Source: Amoebidium appalachense (lineage: Eukaryota > Ichthyosporea). From it: a stretch of DNA of 64,000 nt. How positions within the stretch are numbered: position 1 is the first letter of the stretch; each line of letters starts with the position of its first letter. This document shows, one piece after another, positions 34,489 through 54,127 of this stretch. The notes below the pieces were generated by a model, which saw only the letters and a list, made by a program, of their open reading frames with translations, was not told the DNA's origin and did no database searches. A program made the translations under genes and the position numbers. The DNA is taken from NCBI GenBank assembly GCA_963693365.1, contig CAVNZM010000010.1, forward strand, positions 8,804,001 to 8,868,000. The letters are read 5' to 3'.

Positions 34489-36289
34489 ATGGGTCAGCAG
34501 TTTTCCCGCCTCTTCAGTTGGGGTGTGTGGGCCCCTGAGCCGGACCCCCAGCTCGACTTACCGCAGCGGCCTGTTAAGCGCTTGCGCGTTGATGTTTCCT
34601 CCAGGCAGCAGACAAAGGGTGTGTGTGGGGGTGGTGTGTGCATGCATGCGGTTGTGCACATGTGTGTGTGTGTGTGTGTATGCGTTTGCACGTGTGCGTG
34701 CATGTGTGCCAGTGTGCGTGCGTGTGTTTTGAATCCTTCTTCCTCCCTTTCATTCATTCTCTAATGCTCCGCCCTATAAATAGCAAGCCTGTTGGCCGTG
34801 TTTTCCTTGGTTTGGGGCCATGATACAACACTCTCACCCCCTCCTTCCCATCTTGGTTTCTCGAGGCACCTGTCTTTAAGGCTTGTTCTTCAAGTACAGT
34901 CGTGGCAGTGATCAGTGTTGGGATGGAGGGGGGCGGTGATGGTGGGGATGGGGAAGGCGGACTCGGGAAGGTGTTTAAGGGGAGAGGGGGGGGGGGGGGG
35001 GGGGAGGGAAAATGTGTTTGGGGGGTGGGGCGGTGGAGAGGAGGGGAGAGGGGTAAGGCTTGTTCTCCAAGTACAGTCGTGGCAGTGATCAGTGTTGGGA
35101 TGGAGGGGGACGGTGATGGTGGGGATGGAGAGGGCGGACTCGGGAAGGTGTTTGGGGGGGGGGGGGGAGGGGGGGGAAAGTGTGTTTGGGGGGGGGGTGG
35201 GGGGTGGAGAGGAGGGGGAGAGGGGTCAACCTGAGCAGGCTCAGGGTTAGAGGAGTCATGGAGGGACAAGGTGTGAAGCCAAATACTTGGAAGTGGCTGT
35301 TCGGGGGGAGTTTTGAGGGGAAGAGGAGTGTGCACTGAGATAGTCACTTGTAGGGGATGGCGGATTATGGGAGAGGGTAAGACAATGAGCAGAGGGGTGG
35401 TGTGTGTGTGTGTGTGTGTGTATGTGCGTGCGCTCACGCGCATGTGTGTGGTATGTGTGTGGGTGCGCATATGCGCCTTTTATTTCTATTATGCTTGGGT
35501 GTGTGTGTTGGGGGGGGGGGGGGGGGGGGGGGGGGAGGCAGGGAGGGATGGGGGCTGCATGACTGTGGGCAATGCATGGTCAACTGACTGGGTGGTGGTG
35601 CAGAGGGCAGCATGTACAGCAGTGACCCCTTCAGCAGCCTGCCCGATGAGCTAGTGTGGCACATCATATCCCAACTGCCCACCTACCAGGAGAGGGCCAC
35701 GTGTGTCCTTGTGTGCAGGCGCTGGGCGCGCATAGCACGGGCCATGCCGCTGTCCCCCTACACCACCCTGTGGGTTGGTTCCTGCCCCGATGTGCACTAC
35801 GGCATGTACTCGAGGGGCGGCGCTAGCAGCGGCAAGAGGCCGGTGGAGGACACCATCCAGGTGGGTGCCATGAGTGTGTTTTGATGGGGGCTGTATGTGC
35901 TGCATGCGGTGCTATAAGCCTCTACATTATGCCCGTCCTTGTTCGCCTGCTTGTGCCCACCCCCACGTGGCTGCACACCCTCTCTTCCCGCGCTTTCCCT
36001 GCTTGGTACGTTTTGTTCACACGTGTTTGTTGCAGGGAGCCAAGGCCTGGGCTGGGGCTGTGCAGAATGTAGGGCTACAGCTGCTGGGACGGCGTAGGGC
36101 CGACCGGGCTACCAAGGCGCTTGTAGACGGGGTAATGGGCAGTCTGGACAGGGCCGTGCGCCTGGAGCTAGTGGCTGGGCCTGTGGTCACGAGGTGGCTG
36201 CTATCTACACACGGCCATAGGCTGCTGGGTTTGTCTCTGTTGGGCCCACAGCCATCACTGAACCCCCTGGCTAGCTGCTCTAGGCTCAC

Positions 36290-36333
<44 letters not shown>

Positions 36334-36396
36334 GGTGGGTGTGCGTGTGTGTGAGTGTGAGTGTGGACGGGTGGGCGAGTGTGTGGATGGGTGGTT

Positions 36397-36428
<32 letters not shown>

Positions 36429-37396
36429 GGGAAAGAGGGGGGAAGGGGAGGGGGGGGGGGGGTGGAGGGCGGGGGAGGAGGGGGACGGGGGGGTAGTTCC
36501 TTTTGGGGTGAGCTACAGGCTTGGTGCCTGCATAGGCTTCACGGACGGGCCCACACATGCTCACTCTGCTACCCCCAGGGCTGTATCTACGGCAGACACG
36601 GTGCACGGTCGAAGACATACGTGGGCTGAGCACCCTGCCCAGCCTTGAGCTGCTGGACTTTGGGGAGGTGCCCCACCTAGCAGACCTGAGCCCCCTGTCC
36701 ACCCTCACGCGCCTGCAGACGCTACAGATACTCAAGAGCATCCACTTGGTGTCGTTGGCGCCACTGGGCCACTGCACCTCACTGGTGTCCCTCACCCTCA
36801 GAGACTGCCACCATGTGGCTAGTGTGCAGGCCCTGGCCTCGTGCACACGGCTAGAGGCCATAGATTTGACGTTCACAGATGTCAGAGATATCAGCCCCCT
36901 GCAGGCATGCACACACATGAAGAGCGTCAAGCTGGAGCTAGTGGAGACTGTGGAGGCCCTGTGTGAGTGTCTGCAGGTGTGGCCCGGCCTGACCGAGCTG
37001 AGCTTTGTTGCTGACACGGTGGTGACTGACCTGGCCTTCATGCGCCACACACCAAGGCTGGTGCACTTGGCCCTGCACCAGGCTAGCAGCCTAGTCGATG
37101 TGTCACAGGTAAATATGCACGCACTAAAGGCATATGCACATGCTGAAGTAGATACTTGTGAAAACACAACACTCAAGCACTTATGCATGTGTGCGCGTGC
37201 ATGCACACCCTTAGATATACCCACCAGGCACACACACATTACATGCAGGCACAGCACACCCTCACCAACAGACGGAGGCATAACACAAACCTTCACATAC
37301 CAACATACACGTGCCTCTGCCAACGCACATATGCTATTGCACAGATAAAACACACACACACACAGGCACACACAGGCACAAACAGGCACAAACAGG

Positions 37397-37487
<91 letters not shown>

Positions 37488-37541
37488 GCGCGCTTATGCA
37501 CACATGCATACCCGCACGGACACACACTACTATGCACAGGG

Positions 37542-37624
<83 letters not shown>

Positions 37625-37707
37625 GTTCTACAGATCAGCACGTACCTTTTACTCACCCATGCACCTACCTGCTAATGTATGCACTATTGCACGGACACAC
37701 GCACGCA

Positions 37708-37765
<58 letters not shown>

Positions 37766-37933
37766 CCGTGCAGATCAGCACTTTACGGGGGCTGGACATT
37801 GAGGACTGCAACCAGGTGGCCAACAGCCACGTGCTCGCAGACATCCCCAACCTCAGGGAGCTGCTGCTGTGGGGCTGCCACAATGCGGACGTGTGCACAC
37901 TCGAGGTGTGTGTATGTGTGTGTGTGTGTGTTT

Positions 37934-37970
<37 letters not shown>

Positions 37971-38827
37971 AGGAGGGGGCTGGGTGGAAGAATGTCTGCG
38001 TGTGTAGGTGTGTGTGTGTGCTCGTGGGGGGGGGTGTATGTGTTTGTATATGGGTGGCTGTGTGGATTCGTACAGGGGTGGGGGTGTCTTCATTGTGGGC
38101 AAGGGTGTGCTTCTGCGGATGGTGGGTGTGTGTGTTCATGTGGGGTATATGCATTATGTCGGTGTGGGCGTGGTTTGTTATAGTATGCGGGTTGTGCTCT
38201 TGTGTAGGTTTGTGTGTCTGTTTCTGCGTGGGCGTGTGTGTTCTCATGATTGGGGTTGTTTGTACGTGTGTGTACGTGTGAGTGTGTGTGTTCGTTTGTT
38301 GGTGTGGGTTTGGCTGTCTTTTCGTGTGTGGTTGTGTGTGTGTGTTCACGTATTGATGAGGTGTATTTTTACGGATGTGTGCGTGTGTGCCCATTGGCGG
38401 GTGGGGATGTATGTGCTGTGCGTTGTTGGTGACTGGGGGAAGGGAGGGGGGGGGGGGGAGGGGGGGGGGGGGGGGAGGGGCTGTGTAGTGGGGAGTGTAG
38501 ATGGGTGGATGGGAAGGGGAACGGGGAGGAGTGGAAAGGGGGGGGGGGGGGGGGAGGTTTAATAGGCAGGGTGGACCTTTTTCATGTGTTTGGGCACCGG
38601 GGGGGGAGGGGGAGGGTTCCAGATTTGCGTCTGTGTGTCCATGAGCTTTTGGGTGTGTGTGGCTGTGGGTGGTGGGCATCAGTGCCTATGTGACACTGAC
38701 CGTGTGTGCAGGCATTTTCACGGCTGGCGCTGACAAGGTTGGCCCTGACGGCAGCAACCCACTTGACGTCCATTGCAGCACTCAGTGCATGCACTACCGT
38801 GGAGGAGCTGTGTCTGGACTACACGAA

Positions 38828-38860
<33 letters not shown>

Positions 38861-39499
38861 CTGGACCAAATTGTGTGTGTGTGTCTGCACTGCACCATTG
38901 TGTATGTGTCTCTGCACTACACGAATGTGTGTGTCTGTGTGTGTGTGTGTGTCTGGACTACACTGATGTATGTGTGTGTATCTGCACTACACGAATGTGT
39001 GTGTCTGTGTGTGTGTGTGTCTGGACCACACTGATGTATGTGTGTGTATCTGCACTACACCAATGTGTGTGTCTGTGTGTGTGTGTGTGTCTGGACTACA
39101 CTGATGTATGTGTGTGTATCTGCACTACACGAATGTGTGTGTCTGTGTGTGTGTGTGTGTCTGGACTACACTGATGTATGTGTGTGTATCTGCACTACAC
39201 GAATGTGTGTGTCTGTGTGTGTGTGTGTGTCTGGACTACACTGATGTATGTGTGTGTATCTGCACTACACCAATGTGTGTGTCTGTGTGTGTGTGTGTGT
39301 CTGGACTACACTGATGTATGTGTGTGTGTCTGCACTGCACCACTGTGTGCATGTGTCTTCCGGCATGCAGGGACACACACACCATAGGGGTGCACATGCA
39401 CCTTTGCTCACACACGCAATGCCACTAACTGACCCCCCCCCCCCCCCTCCCCCCCCTTCCCCCACCACCACCATCACGTACGCATTGCACACGCGCGCG

Positions 39500-39569
<70 letters not shown>

Positions 39570-40087
39570 CACACACATAGTTTGAGGACCTGTCCCCTCT
39601 AGCACACTGTGTGCGTCTGTGTGACCTACGCCTCGTGTGCTGCTCCTTTGTCAAGGACCTGAGCCCTCTCTCTGAGTGTGTGAGCCTGACTGGGGTCGAG
39701 CTAGAGGACTGTGGGTTTACCACGGTGGAGCCCCTGTCCCACTGCCCAAACCTGGTATCTCTGGTGCTGAGGAAGAACGTGCAGTTCACGGACACATCGT
39801 CGGTGGCTGGCTGCAGGTGTGTGTGTGTGTGTGATATGTGTGGCTGCGAGGTGCACGTGGTGGATGGAAGTATGTTGGGGGTGCCTCCCGGGTGCATGCT
39901 GGGTGCCAATGGCACAATGCTGCACCTACCTACAATAGCGTGCCAACTGAAAAACTATTATTGCGCTACCTAAGATCAGCACACACACACACACACTCAC
40001 ACTCACAGTCGCGCACACGCACACGCGCACGCGCACATGCACACGCACACACACACGCACACACACACGCACACACGCACACGCACA

Positions 40088-40165
<78 letters not shown>

Positions 40166-40700
40166 CCAATTCTGCTATGTGGCTCTACCTACTTGTCGTG
40201 CCAACTGAAAGCCCTATATGGTACCGCCTACTCTAGCACAAGTATGTGTGTTTCATTGCTAATGTCTTATTCCTCTATGCAGGAACCTGATGCGTGTTGA
40301 CCTTGAGGGGCCTGAGGTGCTAAGTATTGAGGGTGTGGGGGCATGCACACGGCTGATGGATGTGAGCCTGGCCACCAGTAGGGTCACAGACCTCAGCCCC
40401 CTGGCCCAGCTGCCTGTCTTGGCCTCCCTCAGTCTGGTCGACAACACAGATGTCAATGTACGTGTGTGCGGTGGTTGGTGTGGGTGTGGGTGGTCTGGGC
40501 CAGAAATCGGGGCAGGTAGAGGTGGGAGTAAGTTCTTTTTTCTTTTTTTTTTTTTCCTTTTCCTTTTCTTTTTCTTCTTTTTTTTTTTTGTTGGTGTGCG
40601 TGTGCGTGTGCGTGTGCGTGTGCGTGTGCGTGTGCGTGTGCGTGTGCGTGTGCGTGGGCGTGGGCGTGGGCGTGGGCGTGGGCGTGTGCGTGTGTGCGTG

Positions 40701-40763
<63 letters not shown>

Positions 40764-41347
40764 AGGGGGGGGAGGGTAGGCAATACACCCCTGCTTTCCA
40801 ACGGCCATCCAGCCTATCCCTTCCCTGTTTTTGTTTTTTTTGTGTGTTTGTTTTGTTTTGTTTTGTCACTGCACGTTTGGGTGCATGCCTGCCTGCCATT
40901 GAGGGTCTCTGTGCACAAGGGTTGGTTTATAACGCTCAGATATGAAAGTCCGTCAGGGTGTCGGGCGGCATGTGTGCTCCCTTTCACCCCGTTACCAATA
41001 CCGGTGTTGATGGTTCTGCCTGGTTGGGTGAGAGTGATTGTCTAATTTTTTTCGAATGGGGAAGTTTGTGTGCGTGTGGGTGGGTGGGTGGGTGGGTGGG
41101 TGGGTGGGTGGGTGGGTGGGTGGGTGGGTGGTGGCGGTACTGGGGGAAGGAGGGGGGGGGGGGGGGGTTATGTTTCAGGATTGGCTATTTGGGCCTGTGG
41201 TTACTGACTGGCTGCCGGGGCCTTAAGGATCTGAGCCCCCTGCTGGGCTGCCCGAGACTGGCACTGGTGTTCATCCACGACTCAGCCAAGCTGCGCATAA
41301 AGGGCAAGCAGGCACTGCTCAAGGCGGGTGTGAGGTTTGAGGGCTGA
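34489..41347 (+). CDS. F-box / leucine-rich-repeat protein, 9 exons
   Basis: Exons 34489-34618, 35604-35860, 36036-36294, 36579-37108, 37765-37905, 38712-38828, 39581-39816, 40283-40457 and 41228-41347 join in phase to 654 aa. F-box proteins are substrate receptors of SCF ubiquitin ligases; the F-box binds SKP1 and the LRRs select targets. The F-box is at about residues 50-90 ([20 protein letters not shown], then [12 protein letters not shown]). From about residue 200 to the end are 15 or so LRRs of the pattern LxxLxLxxCxxVxDLSPLxxC ([25 protein letters not shown]). The N-terminus [11 protein letters not shown] begins Met-Gly with Ser at position 6, a possible N-myristoylation signal. Donor 3 lies inside a GT array; phase selects 36294, giving a Trp at the junction, but a neighbouring GT could be used. 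The last acceptor (CTTAAG) was chosen because it restores the repeat. Confidence 0.85.
34878..35230 (+). repeat. ~178-bp tandem duplication in F-box gene intron 1
   Basis: The segment beginning AGGCTTGTTCTTCAAGTACA at 34878 recurs at 35056 with few changes (CTCC for CTTC; GGGGAC for GGGGGC) and extends through GGGAAGGTGTTT. Each copy ends in a G-run and a GGAGAGG tract. Confidence 0.85.
37399..37763 (+). repeat. Three (CA)n arrays in F-box intron 4
   Basis: Arrays at 37399-37472 (followed by CGCG), 37542-37621 and 37709-37763. The last one forms the acceptor of exon 5 (ACACAG|GCC). Confidence 0.92.
38829..39360 (+). repeat. ~70-bp minisatellite built from the exon 6 donor
   Basis: Units containing CTGGACTACACTGATGTATG start near 38952, 39021, 39091, 39161, 39231 and 39301 (period 68-70 bp). 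Each unit also holds CTGCACTACACGAATGTGTG. The true exon 6 end is CTGGACTACACGAAT|GTATGT, so every unit carries one or two near copies of the exon tail and its 5' splice site. Confidence 0.88.
39505..39578 (+). repeat. GCGC block and (CA)n before exon 7 acceptor
   Basis: (CGCG) at 39492-39507 then (CA)n up to CATAG|TTT. With the GT-rich start of the same intron, the two ends are complementary. A comparable CA field at 39979-40151 lies in intron 7. Confidence 0.9.
40597..40760 (+). repeat. Hexanucleotide (GTGTGC)n, (GGGCGT)n, then (GT)n
   Basis: In intron 8 of the F-box gene, following T-rich sequence at 40533-40590. About nine GTGTGC units grade into GGGCGT units and then into (GT)n, showing stepwise evolution of one array. 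Confidence 0.88.
41078..41130 (+). repeat. (GGGT)n array
   Basis: About 12 GGGT units, a G-quadruplex-forming sequence, 100 bp before the last exon of the F-box gene. A shorter one lies at 55580-55601. Confidence 0.9.
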
Positions 41348-41664
41348 GGGGGTGCTGTGTGGATGCAGGCAAGAGGGGGGGAGGGAGGGGGGGGGGGGGG
41401 GGGGGGGATAGGTGAAATGGTTGGGTTGAATTTGTATGAATGATTTGGTTGTGTTTGTAGGGGCGGAAAACACGGGGATGTTTTTCTATGCTCTGTTTAT
41501 AGGTAAGAGTGTATGTGGTTTGGTTTACACGGTCTATATTTTGGGAAACGGTGCACCTCGTGTGCATGCGTGGCTTACTGCGTTTTGTGTATGTGCCAGA
41601 GAGCACCGAATACTTAGTATGATAGCACCATTAGCAGCAGTGTCCCCCCCGCGCCCGCTTTCCT

Positions 41665-41755
<91 letters not shown>

Positions 41756-42787
41756 CACACACACAGTCACACACACCTACACTCTCACTCTTTGATACTT
41801 GATTTTGCTTTTCTTCTTCTTCTCTTTTTGTTGTTGTTGTGCCTATTTTAAATTTCTTTAAGATTGGGCTGGCATGAAGGTAGGGGGCAAGTGAGGGCCG
41901 GTGGCCCACATGAATTTCAGGGAAAGAGAAAGTGTAGGGCTGAGATACGAGGCCATCGATCTGAAGAATCTAATTGAATATGTAGAGTTATTATCAGGCA
42001 CGGTGCACGTGATGTGAGATGAATAAAGCAAAGCGCATGGCTTCTACCTCACGGTGAGGGCATTTTGTTGAACTTATGACATGACGGGCCTGGTATGGTG
42101 CACATGTACGGTGTCCTGGTCGCAATGGCATGGCGATGGCGATGCATGCATTGATGCCACATATGCATGCATGGCTTGGAGACCTCGTATGTAAGTGCCA
42201 TTGTTCGACGTACACGTCCAAGATGTTTTTGTTGTTGCACGTAAATTGATAAACACGTCCATGGGCCAGATGGGCAAAGAAAGAAATCTGAGCACTGCCC
42301 GTGCGGACATGTTGACCAAAGTGGCTGACTACTCCCGACGGTCGGAATCCCCCTAAACCAAGAAACCGAAATTGTTAAAAGACCCCATTATGTGATATGA
42401 AATTTCACTTCAGGGACCAATCAGGGTAATACCGGTCGCCATCGTAGGTCGTGATGTCATGCTGGTGGCACCCGTCGTCGCCATGCCACGATCGAGAAAC
42501 CAACCTATTGTAGAAACTACGAGGGTGGGGGAGAGAGTAGAAACAAAAAGGAGGCCGGTGCGTGAAAGTTTTAGAACACAACTACAAAAAGCCGCAGTTC
42601 TAGAGACGTGCGGTGTATAGGGAGGGTGGCCAGACACGCGCGCGTATACAGCTAGTGCTACACACGCGCATCTGGCACACACGCCAGCATCCCACTCCCC
42701 TTGAAATTGAAGCCACACGCAGGCACACGCAGGCACACGCACACTGACGCATGGGGCCGTACTGCGGACCCTTTTATCCACGGCCAC
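41348..42787. other. Spacer between F-box gene and macoilin
   Basis: G-run 41390-41407, (CA)n 41667-41752, and otherwise unique sequence. Positions 41900-42780 probably hold the macoilin promoter; the minus-strand open frame 43066-42410 there has no recognisable content. An out-of-frame upstream ATG at 42750 overlaps the macoilin start. Confidence 0.45.
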
Positions 42788-49213
<6,426 letters not shown>

Positions 49214-50896
49214 CGGGCCATGGGGGGGCATGCCTGGTGCAGCCCACCCGGTGTTAAGATATGGGCCCACGGTATGCATGTAGTAGTGCCATGTAACACG
49301 AATATGAACACGCATTATTTTGTTCTCCATGATCTTGGTTAATCGAATATAAACCAACCACCGCTTCTCCCATTTTAGCGCCTGGACGCTGACCAACCGA
49401 GAGCTGCCGAGAGCCACGTTTCTCAAATGCGTCTTACCAATCAAGAGACTCAATCAACCGATGTCGACATACAATTCCAGCCATTTTTTCGCGCCCTTTT
49501 TAGGGTGACACGGCGTCATGGAATTTGTGCACAGAGGACGTCACCAATGCGGCTCGCCGGCCAGCAGCTAAAATGGAAGTAGCGGTGGTTGCTTTAAGTA
49601 AATGTATTCGTGTCGATGGTACAAACCTGTTGGCCACCATGCTCGATGTGCCGTTATGATTGCAAATTGGAGTGCAACAGTTGCCAGTCCCCGTATGCAT
49701 GTATGTGTGGGTGGGTGCCGGTGTGGGTGTCTGCGTGTGCGGCGAAAGTGTGCCTTATTCATGTGCATCTGCTGTGTGGCGTGCACTGAAGCGTGTACGT
49801 GCGCGCATATGCCGGGATCACTTCATTGTGTCCGGAAGCTACAGCTGTGCCCTTCAGCTGTAAGACTGCACTGTGGGTCTGTGTGGTGCACTCAGTGTGC
49901 ATGTGTATGTATGTCATGTTTGTCTGTATGCATATATATGGAACGGATTTTGGTGTGTGCACATCATGGCAGGACACTGGCAGGGATATGTAGTGGTGCC
50001 TGTATCATGGTATATATGTGGTGTTGGGCATACACGTGCACGTGAATGACCAGCTTTTGCATTAGTGTGTGTGCGTGTGTGTATGTCCGTGTGTGTGCAC
50101 ATCAAGTGGCAGTGTGCATGCTAACCACAGAGCGCACGCGTGCATGCACGTGTGTACGCGTACGCAGCACACACGCTCTTAGACTAGCCCGTGTGTGTGT
50201 GTGCACGCGTGTATGGGTGCCTGTATTTGTGTGTGTGCATGCATATGTGTTGTGCCTAAAAGCATGTGTGTAATCGACTAAGTGATGAAGTCATTGTGAT
50301 GGCCGGGACTTAAGGGCACTCCCGGGGCTTATAGGGGGATCCTTCGAGGGGAGGGGGGGTGGAGGCTCTCAAAGTCAATTCACTGCAGCTAGTACTAGTG
50401 TGGACGGGGGACCTGAAAAGCCCATATGCATTAGAAGGCAGACCGTGGGTGCCAGAGGCCAGACAGCACGTGCACGGTGTACTCAAAGAGGATAAGGGTA
50501 TATTTTCATTGGTGGCTTCAAAGTGGTTGATAGCCTAACATGGCTATGGCCATGCCTAATATGGCGCAGTAATTTAGTAAGAGCCCGTTGGCTGATTCAG
50601 TAGACTAACGAAACATCGAATCGGACTACTCGAACCGGGTGTCCAATTTATAGCCCAAAGACTAGCGTTCACCGTAGATTCCATTGCATCCCCAAATTAC
50701 ACACAGCCCAAAAAAGAGACAAAAACACAAAACAGAAAGGAAAGGAAGGAAAAGGGGTATATGGGGAAAGTACACACCAGGACAGTCAAGAACAAGCACG
50801 TGCACACACGAGGCAAGTTGGTGCAAACAAACACCGCCGCAGTAACGATCATTCAATGACAGCACATTTCACTTTCGTTCAACCTTTCCCCCCCCT

Positions 50897-50978
<82 letters not shown>

Positions 50979-50979
50979 A

Positions 50980-51062
<83 letters not shown>

Positions 51063-51075
51063 CCCACCATCACCC
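49214..51075. other. Convergent spacer between macoilin and UBE2J
   Basis: Unique sequence from 49214 to about 50890, with no family-recognisable exon. The last 170 bp before the UBE2J stop are (CA)n arrays. The 3' ends of both genes should lie here. Confidence 0.5.
50898..51060 (+). repeat. Two long (CA)n arrays at the UBE2J 3' end
   Basis: Arrays 50898-50974 and 50988-51060, separated by AGAGAGAGGGA. They begin 16 nt beyond the UBE2J stop codon, so the 3' untranslated region is probably (GU)n. Confidence 0.93.
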
Positions 51076-51243
51076 TCAGTATATGTTGGCCATGATGTGT
51101 CGGCCAACCAGCCACAGCCACACAGCCGCCACGGCCCAAATGGCCAAAGTCAAGACAGCCTCACCAACCCCCCGTGCTAGTCGTGGAGGGGGTACCTGTA
51201 TGTGTGCGCGCATGTACGTGTGTGTGTGTGTACGTGCGCATGT

Positions 51244-51282
<39 letters not shown>

Positions 51283-51411
51283 CGTGTGCGTGCATGTGCA
51301 TGTGCATGTGCGTGTGCTTGCATATGTGCTCTTGCATGTCTTGGTATGCATGTGCAGCAGTATGTGAGCACGGCCCCGTGCGTGTGTGCGTGTGTGTGTG
51401 CGTGTGTGTGT

Positions 51412-51470
<59 letters not shown>

Positions 51471-52257
51471 CGCGCAAGCGCGCATGCGCGTGTGCGCGCG
51501 CGCGAGTGTGGTGTGTGCGTGTGCATGTGTGTGCATGTGTGTGCACATGTGTGCATATTGTGCAAAGGTTTGTGTGTGCGTGCGTGCATGCATGTATATG
51601 ATGTGTGTGGGGAGGTTATCCATCAGCAATTGGCGGCACCTTGCTCATTTTTTTCTGATTGACAGGTCTGCCGAAAAATCTAATCCGGGCTTCACCAACT
51701 CAAAACAGTTAATCAACAACAAAGAAGCAGGCTGTCGTTTTGCCTCAGTGCTCATCGATATGAAGAACGCACCCATACACGCCCCACACCCGACCACAAC
51801 ATGTGCAACCGAAAGAGATCCACGCACACAGGAACACACTAGCGCACAATAAAATCAATGCTTATTAGTGTGCACGCATGCACACACACACAGACACGCG
51901 CGCGTGCGTGCGCCCAAGCACACATAGACACTCATAAACACACACAGAGACAAGAGACCACCGACACCCACCTGTGTCTGTGTCTGTGCCTGCACCTGGG
52001 CCGGCTGTTGCTGTTGCTGTTGCTGTGAATGTGCCTGTGGCTCTATGTGTGCCTGCTGAGAGGCAGTCACGTGTCTCTGCCTCAACCCCTCCGTCTCAAT
52101 GCTGGGCCCTGCACCTTCTCCTGTGAACACATCTGCAATGTCAGCAAACTTCCAACCCCCCCCCCCCCCCCCCCCCCCTCCCCCCTCCCCGCGCCCCGCC
52201 CCCTCCCCTCCCCCCGCCCCCCCTCCCCTCGCCCTAAAAAAAAAAAAAAAAAAAAGA

Positions 52258-52288
<31 letters not shown>

Positions 52289-52753
52289 GGAGAGAAGAAA
52301 AAGGCAGCAAACAAACAAACAAACAAACAAACAAGAAAGACCACAAAGCCCACCTCCACCAAGATGCTATGCCACCGCTGCACTGTTTCGACCCGTTCCC
52401 TCACCGGGCAACATACAGCACTCATCCATCCCTGGCCATCCAACCCCCCCTCCCCCTCCCCCCCTCCCCCCCCCCCTCCCTCCCCCCCCCCCCCCCCCCC
52501 CCCCGCGCCAAAAAAAAAAAAAAAAAAAAAAACAAAAAACCCATTCCCCACCACCACCACCACCACCACCACCACCACCACCACCACCCCACCTCCCACC
52601 TCTCCCACCCACACACCAACACACCCATACCTACATCCATCCATCCACCCATCCCTCCTCTTCCCCCCCCCTCCCCTCCCCTCCCCCCTCCCCCCACCCC
52701 TCCCGCATACCCAGACACTACAAACACCCAACCACCCACCCATCCCCCCCCCC

Positions 52754-52785
<32 letters not shown>

Positions 52786-54091
52786 TTCCCCCCGAGCCAA
52801 AAAAAAAAAACCAAAAAAAACAAACAAAAAAACACCCACCTAAACACCAACCCACCCACCCACCCATCCACCCACCCCCCAGCCCACACACACCCATCCC
52901 CCACAAACCCCTCCTCCACCCCCCTCCATCCCTCCCTCCATCCCTCCCTCCTCCCCCCCCCCCCCCCCCCCCCCGCCCAACCACACAAACACATCCACCC
53001 ACACACACACACACATCCACCCACCCACACACACACATCCACCCACTCACCCACCCACACACAACCCACCTTGCGCCGGTACCTCCTCCATTGGCTCCCC
53101 CTCTCCCTCCCCCTCCCCTTTCTGGTCTGTCTGCCCCCCCTCTCTGGGCCTGACCATGCTCACATTGTTGATTAACTCGTCTTCCTCTGCCGTCGTTGCT
53201 GCCTTGAACTGGCCAGTCAGCGCAGGTAGGGCATCCCTGTTAAAGGTCTGGCAGGTGGGGCACCGGTAGTCAGGTGACCTGAGGTGTGTGTGTGGGGGGG
53301 GGGGGGGGGGGGGGGGAGGGGAGGGGGGGGGGAGGGAGGGAGGTTTAAATTGAGTTACAAAGTGCAAAGTAGCTACAACAGTGCAAATGACACATCTACG
53401 CGACGGACAACACAATGTCCACTTTGCAAAATCAGGCAACAAGATATCTACGGGAGTTCACCATATTATGTCAAAGGGGCAAAGAAGGGGGGGGGGGGGG
53501 GGGGGGGGGGACGGTAGTAAGGGGGGCCAAGGTGGCGGTGGTGGTGGTCTACGGGGGTGGGACGGGTATATGTGTGTGTGTGTGGGGGGGGGGGGGGGAG
53601 GGGGGAGGGGGGGGGGGGGGGGGGGGGCGCTACTTAAGAGCCAGAGCCTTTCTCTCGTCATCTGTGTAGTCCAGTGCCCCAATGGCACCCTCCCCCTTGG
53701 TAGGCATGAAGCTGATCAGGGCTAGCAGCACAGTGCGGACTGTGTGTGTGTGTGTGTGTGTGTGCGTGTGTGCGTGTGTGTGTGTGCGTGCGTGCATGTG
53801 TGTGTGCTTGCGTGCGTGTGTGCGCGGACAGGCGCACGTGGATGTGTGCGTGCGTGCGAGGTGTGGGTGTGGGTGTCTGTGCGTGTGCGCCTATGGTACA
53901 TGTGTGGGAAGGTACAGGCAAGCATGCGTGGGTGAACATGTCTGTTGAGTGTGTGATGGTGCATGTGTCAGCACGTGTGGGCGTGTGTATGAGAAGACAG
54001 AGAAGACTGAGTATGTGTCACGATGTTCATCATTGTGTACATGTGTGGTAAGTGGCCAAATGGGGGAACAGGACATGAGGGAAGGGCGCAA

Positions 54092-54127
<36 letters not shown>

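Noticed and set aside
38829-39360. CRISPR-like array
   Set aside because: The ~70-bp units are contiguous with no unique spacers, contain GT arrays, and sit in a eukaryotic intron; it is a minisatellite.
41078-41130. Interstitial telomere
   Set aside because: GGGT units are not a known telomere repeat such as TTAGGG or TTTAGGG, and the block is a short intronic array similar to others here.
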